Shown here: positions 34,568 to 40,544 of the stretch, piece after piece
How the letters are laid out: the number at the start of each line of letters is the position of its first letter
How positions within the stretch are numbered: the stretch's first letter is position 1
Virus record (IMG/VR): IMGVR_UViG_3300027917_000066
Coordinates: 1-47,087 of that record
Direction: 5' to 3' (one strand)
DNA from: a virus
Length of the DNA: 47,087 bases
The notes under the pieces: generated by a model
What the model saw: only the letters and a program-made list of their open reading frames with translations
Databases searched by the model: none
Told to the model about the DNA's origin: nothing
Made by a program: the position numbers and the translations under genes

Positions 34568-34735
34568 ACCATCGTAGGCCGCCCCGTGGAGAACGGATGC
34601 TCTGCGGGGCACTATTGGAATACTTGAGCCCCAGGTCCTGCATGGCCCCCGGATGGGCAGGCGGCGCGAATGCGGGAGACGAGCTTGCAGGACCGTGGAA
34701 TTATCGCGTTTCATAGAAGAAAGGAGGTGATACAG
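34568..34735. other. Non-coding stretch with two inverted repeats
   Basis: No credible gene. GCCCCG (34581-34586) pairs with CGGGGC (34605-34610), with an inner GAG/CTC. GGTCCTGCA (34634-34642) pairs perfectly with TGCAGGACC (34686-34694) around a GC-rich 43-nt interior that can fold further. It ends with AGGAGGTGAT (34722-34731), a full complement of the 16S 3' end. Could hold a structured RNA, or be the leader of the ORF that follows. Confidence 0.4.
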
Positions 34736-34846
34736 ATTCCGATACACGGGCGGCGTAACATTTTGCTCCAGCCAACGGGGCCGAAATATACTGCCGCCCC
34801 TTTGAAAGCAATCCTCTTCGGAGGTTCACAAAACGGAAGGTTTTGA
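34736..34846 (+). CDS. Possible small gene with ATT start
   Basis: 36 residues reading IPIHGRRNILLQPTGPKYTA and ending GGSQNGRF. The sequence looks protein-like, and the strongest Shine-Dalgarno in the window (AAGGAGGTGAT) ends 5 nt before ATT 34736. An in-frame GTG at 34727 overlaps that site and so is less likely. ATT starts are rare but used in bacteria (infC is the known case). It may equally be a chance frame. Confidence 0.3.
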   Translation: MPIHGRRNILLQPTGPKYTAAPLKAILFGGSQNGRF

Positions 34847-34914
34847 GAGTGTTTTTCTTCCAGTGGCCACGATCAAAAATTCACTCCAAGCGGCTGGGAA
34901 GCCCGGCAATATTT

Positions 34915-34951
34915 GAAACCCCTCCCGCCGACGGCGGGCTAAAGAAAGGAG
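34915..34951 (+). repeat. CCCGCC-GAC-GGCGGG hairpin repeat, copy 1
   Basis: 6-bp GC hairpin (34924-34938) flanked by GAAACCCCT and CTAAAGAAAGGAG. It lies just before the 49-aa gene and supplies its ribosome site. A similar unit follows that gene. Confidence 0.6.
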
Positions 34952-34957
34952 AACATT

Positions 34958-35107
34958 ATGAGTACATGGGAAATAGCAGAATCCGCAAAAGTGAATTTTC
35001 AGAACTTTGCCAAGATGAACCCGCAACTTCCTATCAAGGACCACCCCATGTGGGTAATTGCAATGGAACAGCTTAATGAGGTTATCAAGCGGTTAGAAGA
35101 AGCTTGA
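34958..35107 (+). CDS. Small helical protein (49 aa)
   Basis: 49 residues with AAAGGAG 7 nt before the ATG. Reads TWEIAESAKVNFQNFAKMNP, then PMWVIAMEQLNEVIKRLEEA, two amphipathic helices joined by a Pro-rich turn. No family is known to me. It is bracketed by two similar GC hairpins, as though it were a self-contained cassette. Confidence 0.7.
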   Translation: MSTWEIAESAKVNFQNFAKMNPQLPIKDHPMWVIAMEQLNEVIKRLEEA

Positions 35108-35109
35108 GA

Positions 35110-35147
35110 AGAACCCTACCCCGCCAAAGGCGGGATGAAAGAAGAAA
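35110..35147 (+). repeat. CCCGCC-AAA-GGCGGG hairpin repeat, copy 2
   Basis: Hairpin at 35120-35134 with flanks GAACCCTA and ATGAAAGAAGAAAG, matching copy 1 at most positions. It starts 2 nt after the 49-aa gene stop. There is no T-run, so it is probably not an intrinsic terminator. Confidence 0.55.
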
Positions 35148-35164
35148 GAAAAGATGGGCATTTT

Positions 35165-35284
35165 AGCGATCAGCGGTTGTCAATGGACTGAATACGTAGA
35201 CAATTTGTTTGGGAACCTGCTCGTCTCCCGGAGCAGAAATCAAGAGGTTCCCGCTGTAATTCACGGACGGTGCCGCTGATCGCT
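35165..35284 (+). ncRNA. Candidate structured small RNA, about 120 nt
   Basis: A perfect 12-bp closing stem AGCGATCAGCGG (35165-35176) with CCGCTGATCGCT (35273-35284), followed by TTTATT. Inside are TTGTC/GACAA, and GGGAACC/GGTTCCC enclosing TGCTC/GAGCA. The layout is a multibranch RNA ending in a terminator-like U-tract. A 41-codon frame (ATG 35154 to TGA 35279) reads through the same DNA but has only a weak ribosome site, so the two explanations compete. It lies upstream of a zinc-motif gene and could also be its leader. Confidence 0.45.
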
Positions 35285-35301
35285 TTTATTGTGGAGGTGA
35301 T

Positions 35302-35556
35302 ATGATGTTGCAGTTGAGCAAACAAATACCAGCGCACCGCAAGACAGAGAAGTTTCGCTGGTGCAAGCAAGATTTCATGCTGTACGGCAAGTTCCGCAAA
35401 GCCAGAGAGCGATACAGGATGTTGTGCGTCAAACAGTGCTATTGGTGCCGGCGGGATTTCCAAGACGACGATATGATGGCTCTTGCAGCTCCGATGAAGG
35501 GCAAGAATCGCCTGCTCTGCCAAGGCTGCGCAAAGGAAATGACTGATGGGCAGTAA
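35302..35556 (+). CDS. Small zinc-ribbon protein
   Basis: 84 residues after GGAGGTGAT. Two CxxC pairs (CYWCRRDF near 46 and CQGCAKEM near 75) form a probable zinc ribbon after a basic helical N-terminus (RKTEKFRWCKQDFMLYGKFRK). Likely nucleic-acid binding. It overlaps the HNH gene by 11 nt. Confidence 0.65.
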   Translation: MMLQLSKQIPAHRKTEKFRWCKQDFMLYGKFRKARERYRMLCVKQCYWCRRDFQDDDMMALAAPMKGKNRLLCQGCAKEMTDGQ

Positions 35557-35977
35557 GGCTGTAGTCGAGAAACTCTGGAGAGAGGCCTGCCTGTACCGGG
35601 CGAGGTTCTGCTGCGAGATATGCGGCAAAACCAGTCCCCAGGTCCACCACATCGTCTTGCGTTCGCAGGCCCGGAACAACCCCAAAGTCCTGTGGGACTT
35701 CCACAACGGCATAGTCCTCTGCGAGACGTGCCATTCTGAGGCCCACGCCAGCCACCAGTGGCTCATGGACCGATTACCGGGCAGATTGTTGCCAGGCCAG
35801 AGGGACCGCTTAGAAGCGATCTTGCGGCTCCAGGCAGAGGCTAAGATCGTCTGTTTGGGCCGGCCCGGATGGAAGAAGATAAAAGAGACCTTGTGCAAAC
35901 AGCGAAACGAGGCCCGCGAACTGCACGACATGACCCTCGACTGCGAGAGTCAGCCGGGGAACTGGAGGCAATCATGA
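35546..35977 (+). CDS. HNH endonuclease-like recombination protein
   Basis: 143 residues. A treble-clef HNH signature: CCEICGK (Cys pair near 23-26), QVHHIVLRSQARN (catalytic HH region near 32), FHNGIVLCETCHSEAH (the Asn and CxxCH end near 53-65). The C-terminal half is helical and basic. Its place among ERF-like, nuclease-like and replication genes suggests a NinG/Rap-like or free-standing HNH role in DNA processing. The stop overlaps the next start. Confidence 0.75.
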   Translation: MGSKAVVEKLWREACLYRARFCCEICGKTSPQVHHIVLRSQARNNPKVLWDFHNGIVLCETCHSEAHASHQWLMDRLPGRLLPGQRDRLEAILRLQAEAKIVCLGRPGWKKIKETLCKQRNEARELHDMTLDCESQPGNWRQS

Positions 35978-36153
35978 GCGATAAAATACTCCCCTTCGGG
36001 AAGCATAAGGGCGAACGCATCTGCGACTGCCCGATCCTGTACCTCGATTGGCTCATCGGCCAGGACTGGTTCATTGTCAAATTTGAGGATTTGGCCGCCG
36101 AAGTCGAAGAGTTTTTGGAAGGAGAACCGGAATGGCAACGCTTGAGGGAATAG
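35974..36153 (+). CDS. DUF3820-like small protein
   Basis: 59 residues starting at ATG 35974 after GGAGG; the in-frame ATG at 35869 lies within the HNH gene. The motif LPFGKHKGERICDCPILYLD at residues 6-25, followed by WLIGQDWF, is the hallmark of the DUF3820 type, widespread in phages and often fused to exonuclease or replication proteins. The function is unknown. Confidence 0.75.
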   Translation: MSDKILPFGKHKGERICDCPILYLDWLIGQDWFIVKFEDLAAEVEEFLEGEPEWQRLRE

Positions 36154-36365
36154 TACTGGAACCCGAGCACATCGGCCGTTGGGTCGAGTACAGTTCCCTC
36201 CTGCCCGGGTCGGAACAGCAGGGCAGGATCAAGGGATTCAACAAACAGTGGGTTTTCGTGGTGTATAAATGTGATAATAATTGGGATCGCTTTGAAGACT
36301 ACACCGGCTGCGCCACCGACCCGAAAGACTTGAGATTTCTGGAGGTGACACATGAGCAAGGATGA
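36132..36365 (+). CDS. Hypothetical small beta-rich protein
   Basis: 77 residues, overlapping the previous gene by 22 nt, with GGAGAA before the ATG. Reads RWVEYSSLLPGSEQQGRIKG then WVFVVYKCDNNWDRFEDYTG, which looks like a small SH3-type barrel (a phage type with a 'G-I--....VFV-Y' core). Likely a nucleic-acid or protein adaptor. Confidence 0.6.
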   Translation: MATLEGIVLEPEHIGRWVEYSSLLPGSEQQGRIKGFNKQWVFVVYKCDNNWDRFEDYTGCATDPKDLRFLEVTHEQG

Positions 36366-37116
36366 ACATAAGTCAGACGAGAATGCGTCCAAACCGATGT
36401 ACGTATCAAAGGAGGGATTTGAGGTAGTACCGCTTCGCAGGGGATTTGACGTGATACGGCCCCTCTGGGCGGTCTTGGAGGAGGTGAAGTTTGAGACCTC
36501 TCATGATTGTTTTATCTGTGGTGGGTACGCTCGGTGGTGCGCTTCGCCTCGCAAGAAACCCATAGAGGCCGGAGACGTAGATGTCTACTGCGAAACCCCC
36601 GAGACGGTTGAGGTCCTTCAGAGCAAACTACAAGCCGCAGGGTTGGAGGTGCGGCACGAGAACAACATATCCCTAACTTACGAAGGCCCCGAGGATGGCG
36701 ACTTTGCCTACATGCCTCCGATCCAAGTTATCAAGCCGATGCGTGAAGCGAAGATTGTCAGTTACGGCGACAAGAAGACGGTCCTTGAGAATTTCGACTT
36801 CACCGTAATTCGGGCGGCGATCCTTTCTCCGGCCGAGGTTATGGTAGACGCCGACTTTATGCACGATGAAGAGCACACACTACTGAGGCTCAAGAACATC
36901 CACTGCCCCGTATCATCGACGCTACGGTGCATGAAGTACAGCCGCAAGGGTTATTGGCTCAGGCCGTTCGAGGCCCTTCGCCTGTTCATGGATTGGGACG
37001 AACGCGACGACGAATACCGGCGGACACTAATCGACTTTCTCCAAAAAGCCCAAGGCAATGACGGGTTGACCAAAGAGGAGGTTGACGAACTCGAAGCTAT
37101 GATGCGAATTGACTGA
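36352..37116 (+). CDS. Polymerase-beta-fold nucleotidyltransferase-like protein
   Basis: 254 residues. CFICGGYARWCAS (residues 55-67) followed by AGDVDVYCET (75-84) matches the GG...DxD catalytic core of nucleotidyltransferases, here with Asp-Val-Asp as metal ligands. A further acidic segment (FDFTVIRAAI near 147) may give the third Asp. The C-terminal half is helical, as in tRNA-nucleotidyltransferase-like proteins (MKYSRKGYWLRPFEALRLF). Substrates could be a nucleotide, tRNA or protein; this cannot be told from the sequence. Confidence 0.65.
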   Translation: MSKDEHKSDENASKPMYVSKEGFEVVPLRRGFDVIRPLWAVLEEVKFETSHDCFICGGYARWCASPRKKPIEAGDVDVYCETPETVEVLQSKLQAAGLEVRHENNISLTYEGPEDGDFAYMPPIQVIKPMREAKIVSYGDKKTVLENFDFTVIRAAILSPAEVMVDADFMHDEEHTLLRLKNIHCPVSSTLRCMKYSRKGYWLRPFEALRLFMDWDERDDEYRRTLIDFLQKAQGNDGLTKEEVDELEAMMRID

Positions 37117-37481
37117 TGAAGCGTGGCAAATACGTTAATCTGACCACAAAGCAATGGAGGAACCTGGGATATGTCTGGAAAGAGGATTATGCACGTGTCG
37201 AATGGTGGTGCCCGCAGGACCGCAGACTGTATGACCTCTTCGGGTTTGCTGACTATATCCTGCTGGTGCCGGCCAGAGGAATCGTGGCGGTACAAATCAC
37301 CGGCGCCGGGCACGCCGAGCACAAGCGCAAAATTCTCGCCTGCCCCGGCGCGGTCAAGTGGCTCAGGTGCCACGGCCATATTGATCTGGTGAGCTGGTCA
37401 AAGCGCAAGGTCAAGCGTGGCGGGCAGCAGACAGTCTGGGTAATCAGAGTTGAAACGATAACTTTGGAGGATTTCAAATGA
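37116..37481 (+). CDS. Restriction-endonuclease-fold (PD-(D/E)XK-like) phage protein
   Basis: 121 residues. DLFGFADYILLV (residues 40-51), then GIVAVQITGAGHAEHKRKI (about 55-73), then CHGHIDLVSWSKRKVKRGG form the beta-alpha-beta layout of small phage nucleases in which Asp and Gln-x-Thr/Lys replace the classical triad. Such proteins may act as junction resolvases or repair nucleases. The catalytic state is uncertain because the Lys of E/QxK is Thr here. The start overlaps the previous stop. Confidence 0.6.
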   Translation: MKRGKYVNLTTKQWRNLGYVWKEDYARVEWWCPQDRRLYDLFGFADYILLVPARGIVAVQITGAGHAEHKRKILACPGAVKWLRCHGHIDLVSWSKRKVKRGGQQTVWVIRVETITLEDFK

Positions 37482-37825
37482 AACATAAATTTTTTGCCGA
37501 CACGAACGAAACAGATGCAGTCAGGGTGCGGCGCATCACAGATCAGGCGCTGGAGGCCTTTCTGTGGATCAGCGGCACCGTGGAAACATTGCGGGCCCTC
37601 GGTGCGTTGGAGGGTCCGGACCTCCTGACTGTCGAGGGCATGAAGGCCTATTCCACCTATGTCAAAACCGACAAGCAACCGCATCCACTGGCGATCCTGT
37701 TCGTAATGCACGTGGAAGGCATGGACCCGATGATATTCAATGACCTCATGCAGTGGAAGACCAATCCTGACGCCTATCGGGCGGCGGCACTGAAACAAAA
37801 GGCTGAGGAGGCGAATCATGGATGA
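37478..37825 (+). CDS. Hypothetical protein
   Basis: 115 residues after GGAGG. Mixed alpha/beta, with DQALEAFLWISGTVETLRALG around residue 22 and PLAILFVMHVEGMDPMIFNDL near 70. No motif is recognised. Coupled to its neighbours on both sides by overlapping starts and stops. Confidence 0.55.
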   Translation: MKHKFFADTNETDAVRVRRITDQALEAFLWISGTVETLRALGALEGPDLLTVEGMKAYSTYVKTDKQPHPLAILFVMHVEGMDPMIFNDLMQWKTNPDAYRAAALKQKAEEANHG

Positions 37826-37988
37826 GAGGCATCTTAGAGCCAAGGCGATGCTGGCGGCAGGGCTTGAAGGCCTGAAGGTGGCCGCTGAGACGGGCCTGTC
37901 ACAACAAGTCGTATCGTCTCTGCGCAAGTGTCTTTGCGAAGGGCGGCCAAAGCACTTGATTACAGCCACCCGGACCCACGGCAAGTGA
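37818..37988 (+). CDS. Small HTH-like protein (56 aa)
   Basis: 56 residues, overlapping the previous stop by 8 nt, with GAGGAG upstream. AKAMLAAGLEGLKVAAETGL followed by SQQVVSSLRKCL looks like a helix-turn-helix of the type used by resolvases and small regulators. It is the last gene before promoter P3, so it could regulate it. Too short for a firm family call. Confidence 0.5.
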   Translation: MDERHLRAKAMLAAGLEGLKVAAETGLSQQVVSSLRKCLCEGRPKHLITATRTHGK

Positions 37989-38054
37989 GCTTGGGGAATA
38001 CACGGCGGCTACAATATACCATCAGGTGTTACGTGCAGACGTTGGAGATTCTTC

Positions 38055-38117
38055 ATGGCAGAGTATCTGACGACCGAGACATCATTAAAGCAGGGCCGTA
38101 AAAATGATCAAAACTAA
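38055..38117 (+). CDS. Possible 20-residue peptide gene
   Basis: Short frame MAEYLTTETSLKQGRKNDQN with GGAG 8 nt upstream. It is the only plausible frame in the gap 37989-38279, which otherwise holds promoter P3 and a leader hairpin. Low confidence because of length. Confidence 0.2.
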   Translation: MAEYLTTETSLKQGRKNDQN

Positions 38118-38173
38118 GGGTATTCCCGTATTTTACAAAAGACTATTGACCTCTGGGGCGGATGGTCGATAAT
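38117..38173 (+). promoter_or_regulatory. Early promoter P3 (sigma-70-like)
   Basis: -35 TTGACC (38146-38151), 16-bp spacer, -10 GATAAT (38168-38173). Upstream AGGGTATTCCCGTATTTT resembles the element of P1 and P2 but sits about one helical turn closer. A partial 13-mer (TACAGTTG, 38184-38191) follows the -10. It drives the replication-initiator-like gene. Confidence 0.65.
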
Positions 38174-38218
38174 GAGAATATGCTACAGTTGAAGGTACAT
38201 CCTGATATTTGTTTTCCC

Positions 38219-38270
38219 GGCCCGGTGCGGCACTTCGCGGTGCTTTCGGCTGTAGCAGGCGCGCCGGGCC
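38219..38270 (+). promoter_or_regulatory. Leader hairpin before the replication gene
   Basis: GGCCCGG (38219-38225) pairs with CCGGGCC (38264-38270), with an inner GCAC/GTGC hairpin. It ends 11 nt before the GGAGG ribosome site of the downstream gene, so it may control translation or mRNA life. Confidence 0.5.
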
Positions 38271-38291
38271 ATCTCTTGCATGGAGGCACAG

Positions 38292-39008
38292 ATGCGATAC
38301 CTACGGATTGTGGATTGGGCGAAACTCCAACACTACAAAGACCGCAACCCTCCTTGGATCAAACTCCATACAGACCTGCTCGACAACTACAAATTCGCGT
38401 GCTTGCCTGATGCTAGCAAGTTGCTACATATACTTTTGAGTCTGTTAGCAAGTCGCACCGAGAACCAAATACCGTATGATTTGACCTACATCAAGGAGAA
38501 GTTGGGCCTCAAGGCAAAGCCCACAGAGCAGATGATACAAGTCCTTATACAGCAAGAGCTACTGGAAGTGTATCAAGTGGCTAGCAAGCCGCTAGCAGAA
38601 TGCTTACCCAGAGACAGAGGGAGAGACAGAGAAGAGACAGAGAAGAAGAAGATACGGCATTTGGAATGTGTGGACCTGACCCTGAAGGAGCATACCAAGT
38701 TGATCGAGCGATTCGGGGCGAAGGAGACGAAGTCACGCATCGAGCGGCTGAACAACGCCATAATGTCGAAGGGCTACAAGTACAAATCGCATTACCACAC
38801 GATCTTGAACTGGGCGCAGCGTGATGGCGATAATGGGCAGAAGAAAAAACCACTCTACCTGAAGGAGACACGCAATTGCTCAGTGGATGGGTGTCAGGTC
38901 AGGGCGGTCTGGAAATCATCCGGTGGTGCCTATGACCACTGGTACTGCGGCAAGCACATCCCGAAGAAGGCAAAACAGCAATTACAGGACCAAGGATACG
39001 ACGTATGA
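38292..39008 (+). CDS. Replication initiator / helicase-loader-like protein
   Basis: 238 residues; ATG 38292 lies 5 nt after GGAGG, so the in-frame ATG 38280 is rejected. The N-terminal half (WAKLQHYKDRNPPWIKLHTD, LLDNYKFACLPDASKLLHIL) has the winged-helix pattern of phage replisome-organiser proteins. A charged linker (RDRGRDREETEKKKI) follows, then a helical domain (FGAKETKSRIERLNN, HYHTILNWAQ). The C-terminus carries Cys/His pairs (CSVDGCQ, WYCGKH) suggesting a zinc knuckle. Expected to open the origin or load the host helicase. No phage polymerase or helicase was found. Confidence 0.65.
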   Translation: MRYLRIVDWAKLQHYKDRNPPWIKLHTDLLDNYKFACLPDASKLLHILLSLLASRTENQIPYDLTYIKEKLGLKAKPTEQMIQVLIQQELLEVYQVASKPLAECLPRDRGRDREETEKKKIRHLECVDLTLKEHTKLIERFGAKETKSRIERLNNAIMSKGYKYKSHYHTILNWAQRDGDNGQKKKPLYLKETRNCSVDGCQVRAVWKSSGGAYDHWYCGKHIPKKAKQQLQDQGYDV

Positions 39009-39364
39009 TCCGTAGTCAGTATGTCCAGGACATCATGGACCGGCTCACCAAGCGGCAGGAAGGGCCAAGGAAGGGGCTCTGTTGCTCCGTCAGAGCGACG
39101 GAACTGGCGAAGGCGGCCTGCGATGCCCTTGATAGCGAAAACCTCTCAGATCGCCAGAGGGGGCGACTAAGGGAGTATGTGAACCTCCAGCGATGTTGGG
39201 TAATCTCGGAGGCCCGAACGGTCGAGGGACTAATCACCGCGGCCGGCTACAAGCCCTGGAAGTGGAAGATATTTGCCAAAGATGACGAGCAGAAGGTCGC
39301 AGATTACGCCCGCCGATGGGCGGCACGCACGGAACTGTCAGCAAGTCAAGGAGACACACAATGA
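39005..39364 (+). CDS. Hypothetical protein downstream of the replication gene
   Basis: 119 residues, helical, with CCSVRATELAKAACDALDSE near 26 and GRLREYVNLQRCWVISEART near 53. The start overlaps the previous stop. May be a helicase-loading partner given its position. No family was recognised. Confidence 0.5.
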   Translation: MIRSQYVQDIMDRLTKRQEGPRKGLCCSVRATELAKAACDALDSENLSDRQRGRLREYVNLQRCWVISEARTVEGLITAAGYKPWKWKIFAKDDEQKVADYARRWAARTELSASQGDTQ

Positions 39365-40023
39365 GCAGGGAACGAATCGGAATGCTAATTTTCAGGATCA
39401 TCATGATCACCATCTTGGCCCTCGGTTTCTGGTGGCTCGGGGCCAAGGCTATGGGCCAGCCGGCCTGGACGCCTACCGACATGAACTCGGTACCCTTCAC
39501 GTTCGATACCGATCAACTGAGCGACCCTAACGGCGCCAACCTGGCGGGGTGGGTGGAACTGGACCCCAACACCATCTGGGTGAGGGATTGGTACGTCTGG
39601 TGCGACGTGGACACGATTTTTGCCTATGCGGTCAGCCACGGCACGTACAGCAGGACCGCGACCATTGTTGACCCCAACGGCAAGCGGGCTACCTACCGGG
39701 TCACGTACACGACACCAACGACTCCGGGCGTGATCTACTTCCGCACGACCTTTACCCTGCCCTCTTGGCCGGGCCTGTCGCTTCCGAGGGATTACCTGAT
39801 TAACGTCCGCCAGAAACCTCCTGCGATGCAGCACTGGACCATGATACCCTTCTGGCTACCGCATGGTCCAGCCTATATCGCCGGCAGGAGTGATGCGGGC
39901 AAAATATGGCAGAAGAGTATCAAGGCAGCGAGCCCTTACGCTGGCGGCAAATACCCCACAGAGCGACAGAAAAACGATGGCCTGTTCATGGCGTGGGTCA
40001 TGGGGAGGATCACGAAACCATGA
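39361..40023 (+). CDS. Secreted or membrane-anchored protein with beta domain
   Basis: 220 residues. Start at ATG 39361 after GGAGACAC; the in-frame ATG at 39316 lies in the preceding gene. The N-terminus (residues 8-32, MLIFRIIMITILALGFWWLG) is a signal peptide or anchor. The mature part is beta-rich with an Ig-like look (IVDPNGKRATYRVTYTTPTT, then VIYFRTTFTLPS), and its end contains AGRSDAGKIWQKSIKAASPY. A surface protein within the early module suggests superinfection exclusion or envelope remodelling. No enzyme motif seen. Confidence 0.55.
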   Translation: MSRERIGMLIFRIIMITILALGFWWLGAKAMGQPAWTPTDMNSVPFTFDTDQLSDPNGANLAGWVELDPNTIWVRDWYVWCDVDTIFAYAVSHGTYSRTATIVDPNGKRATYRVTYTTPTTPGVIYFRTTFTLPSWPGLSLPRDYLINVRQKPPAMQHWTMIPFWLPHGPAYIAGRSDAGKIWQKSIKAASPYAGGKYPTERQKNDGLFMAWVMGRITKP

Positions 40024-40082
40024 AGAACTGGACAAGCATAGGACGCTTCAGGGATTGGCTGGATGTGCCATCGATGTTTTGA
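40020..40082 (+). CDS. Possible 20-residue coupled peptide
   Basis: Frame MKNWTSIGRFRDWLDVPSMF, starting in an ATGA overlap with the previous stop and ending 12 nt before the next ATG. No independent ribosome site. Could be a remnant of a shortened gene. Confidence 0.2.
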   Translation: MKNWTSIGRFRDWLDVPSMF

Positions 40083-40094
40083 GGAGTTCAAAAA

Positions 40095-40544
40095 ATGAAG
40101 AAGGCGAGCGAGTCGGAGAAGTTAGCGATCTACGCCAATGAGCAATTGGGATGGGATGGTGTGGGGAACTCTAAGCTGCTTTCGGTGTTTGTCCGTGGTG
40201 TCATTGAGCAGCAGGCCGAGCAGATGGTGGCATTGCAAGAGCAGATCAGGGCCAAGGATGATGCGATAGACAAGGCGTTGCATGAACTAGGCATACCCGG
40301 CCCAGGCTACCCCTCGCCCGTTGCAAATGCAATTGTAGCTCTAAAGCAAGCCCTGAAAGGCGACACGTTAATGCCCAATGGGAAAAACATGAAATGCAAA
40401 TACTGCGGAAGACTTGAAAAGGACGGAGTCATAGACCACGCCTCTACGTGCGAGACGATGGCAGCACAGCAGTTCACGCCCGGATCTTACGGACCATATC
40501 AGGTAGACAAGACACCCGGAGGCGACCTGCCCGGTAATGAGTGA
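40095..40544 (+). CDS. Coiled-coil / zinc-finger fusion-like protein
   Basis: 149 residues after GAGGAG. Residues 35-60 (EQQAEQMVALQEQIRAKDDA) are coiled coil and resemble the protein at 42539. ALKQALKG near residue 89 is the ending shared by the 42539 and 42797 products, but here translation continues. It runs into a zinc-finger segment, MKCKYCGRLEKDG then DHASTCETM (CxxC...HxxxC). This looks like read-through fusion of two modules at a repeated boundary. Confidence 0.6.
   Translation: MKKASESEKLAIYANEQLGWDGVGNSKLLSVFVRGVIEQQAEQMVALQEQIRAKDDAIDKALHELGIPGPGYPSPVANAIVALKQALKGDTLMPNGKNMKCKYCGRLEKDGVIDHASTCETMAAQQFTPGSYGPYQVDKTPGGDLPGNE
40346..40360 (+). repeat. Boundary repeat core, copy 1
   Basis: GCAAGCCCTGAAAGG, inside the 40095 gene, encoding the QALKG motif. 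The same 15 bp recur at 42518, 42778 and 43435. Confidence 0.8.

Noticed and set aside
37110-37150. CTGATGA, the hammerhead ribozyme core start
   Set aside because: It is the overlap of a stop and start codon between two genes, with no GAAA core or supporting stems. The same holds for CTGATGA near 13794, which lies in coding sequence.
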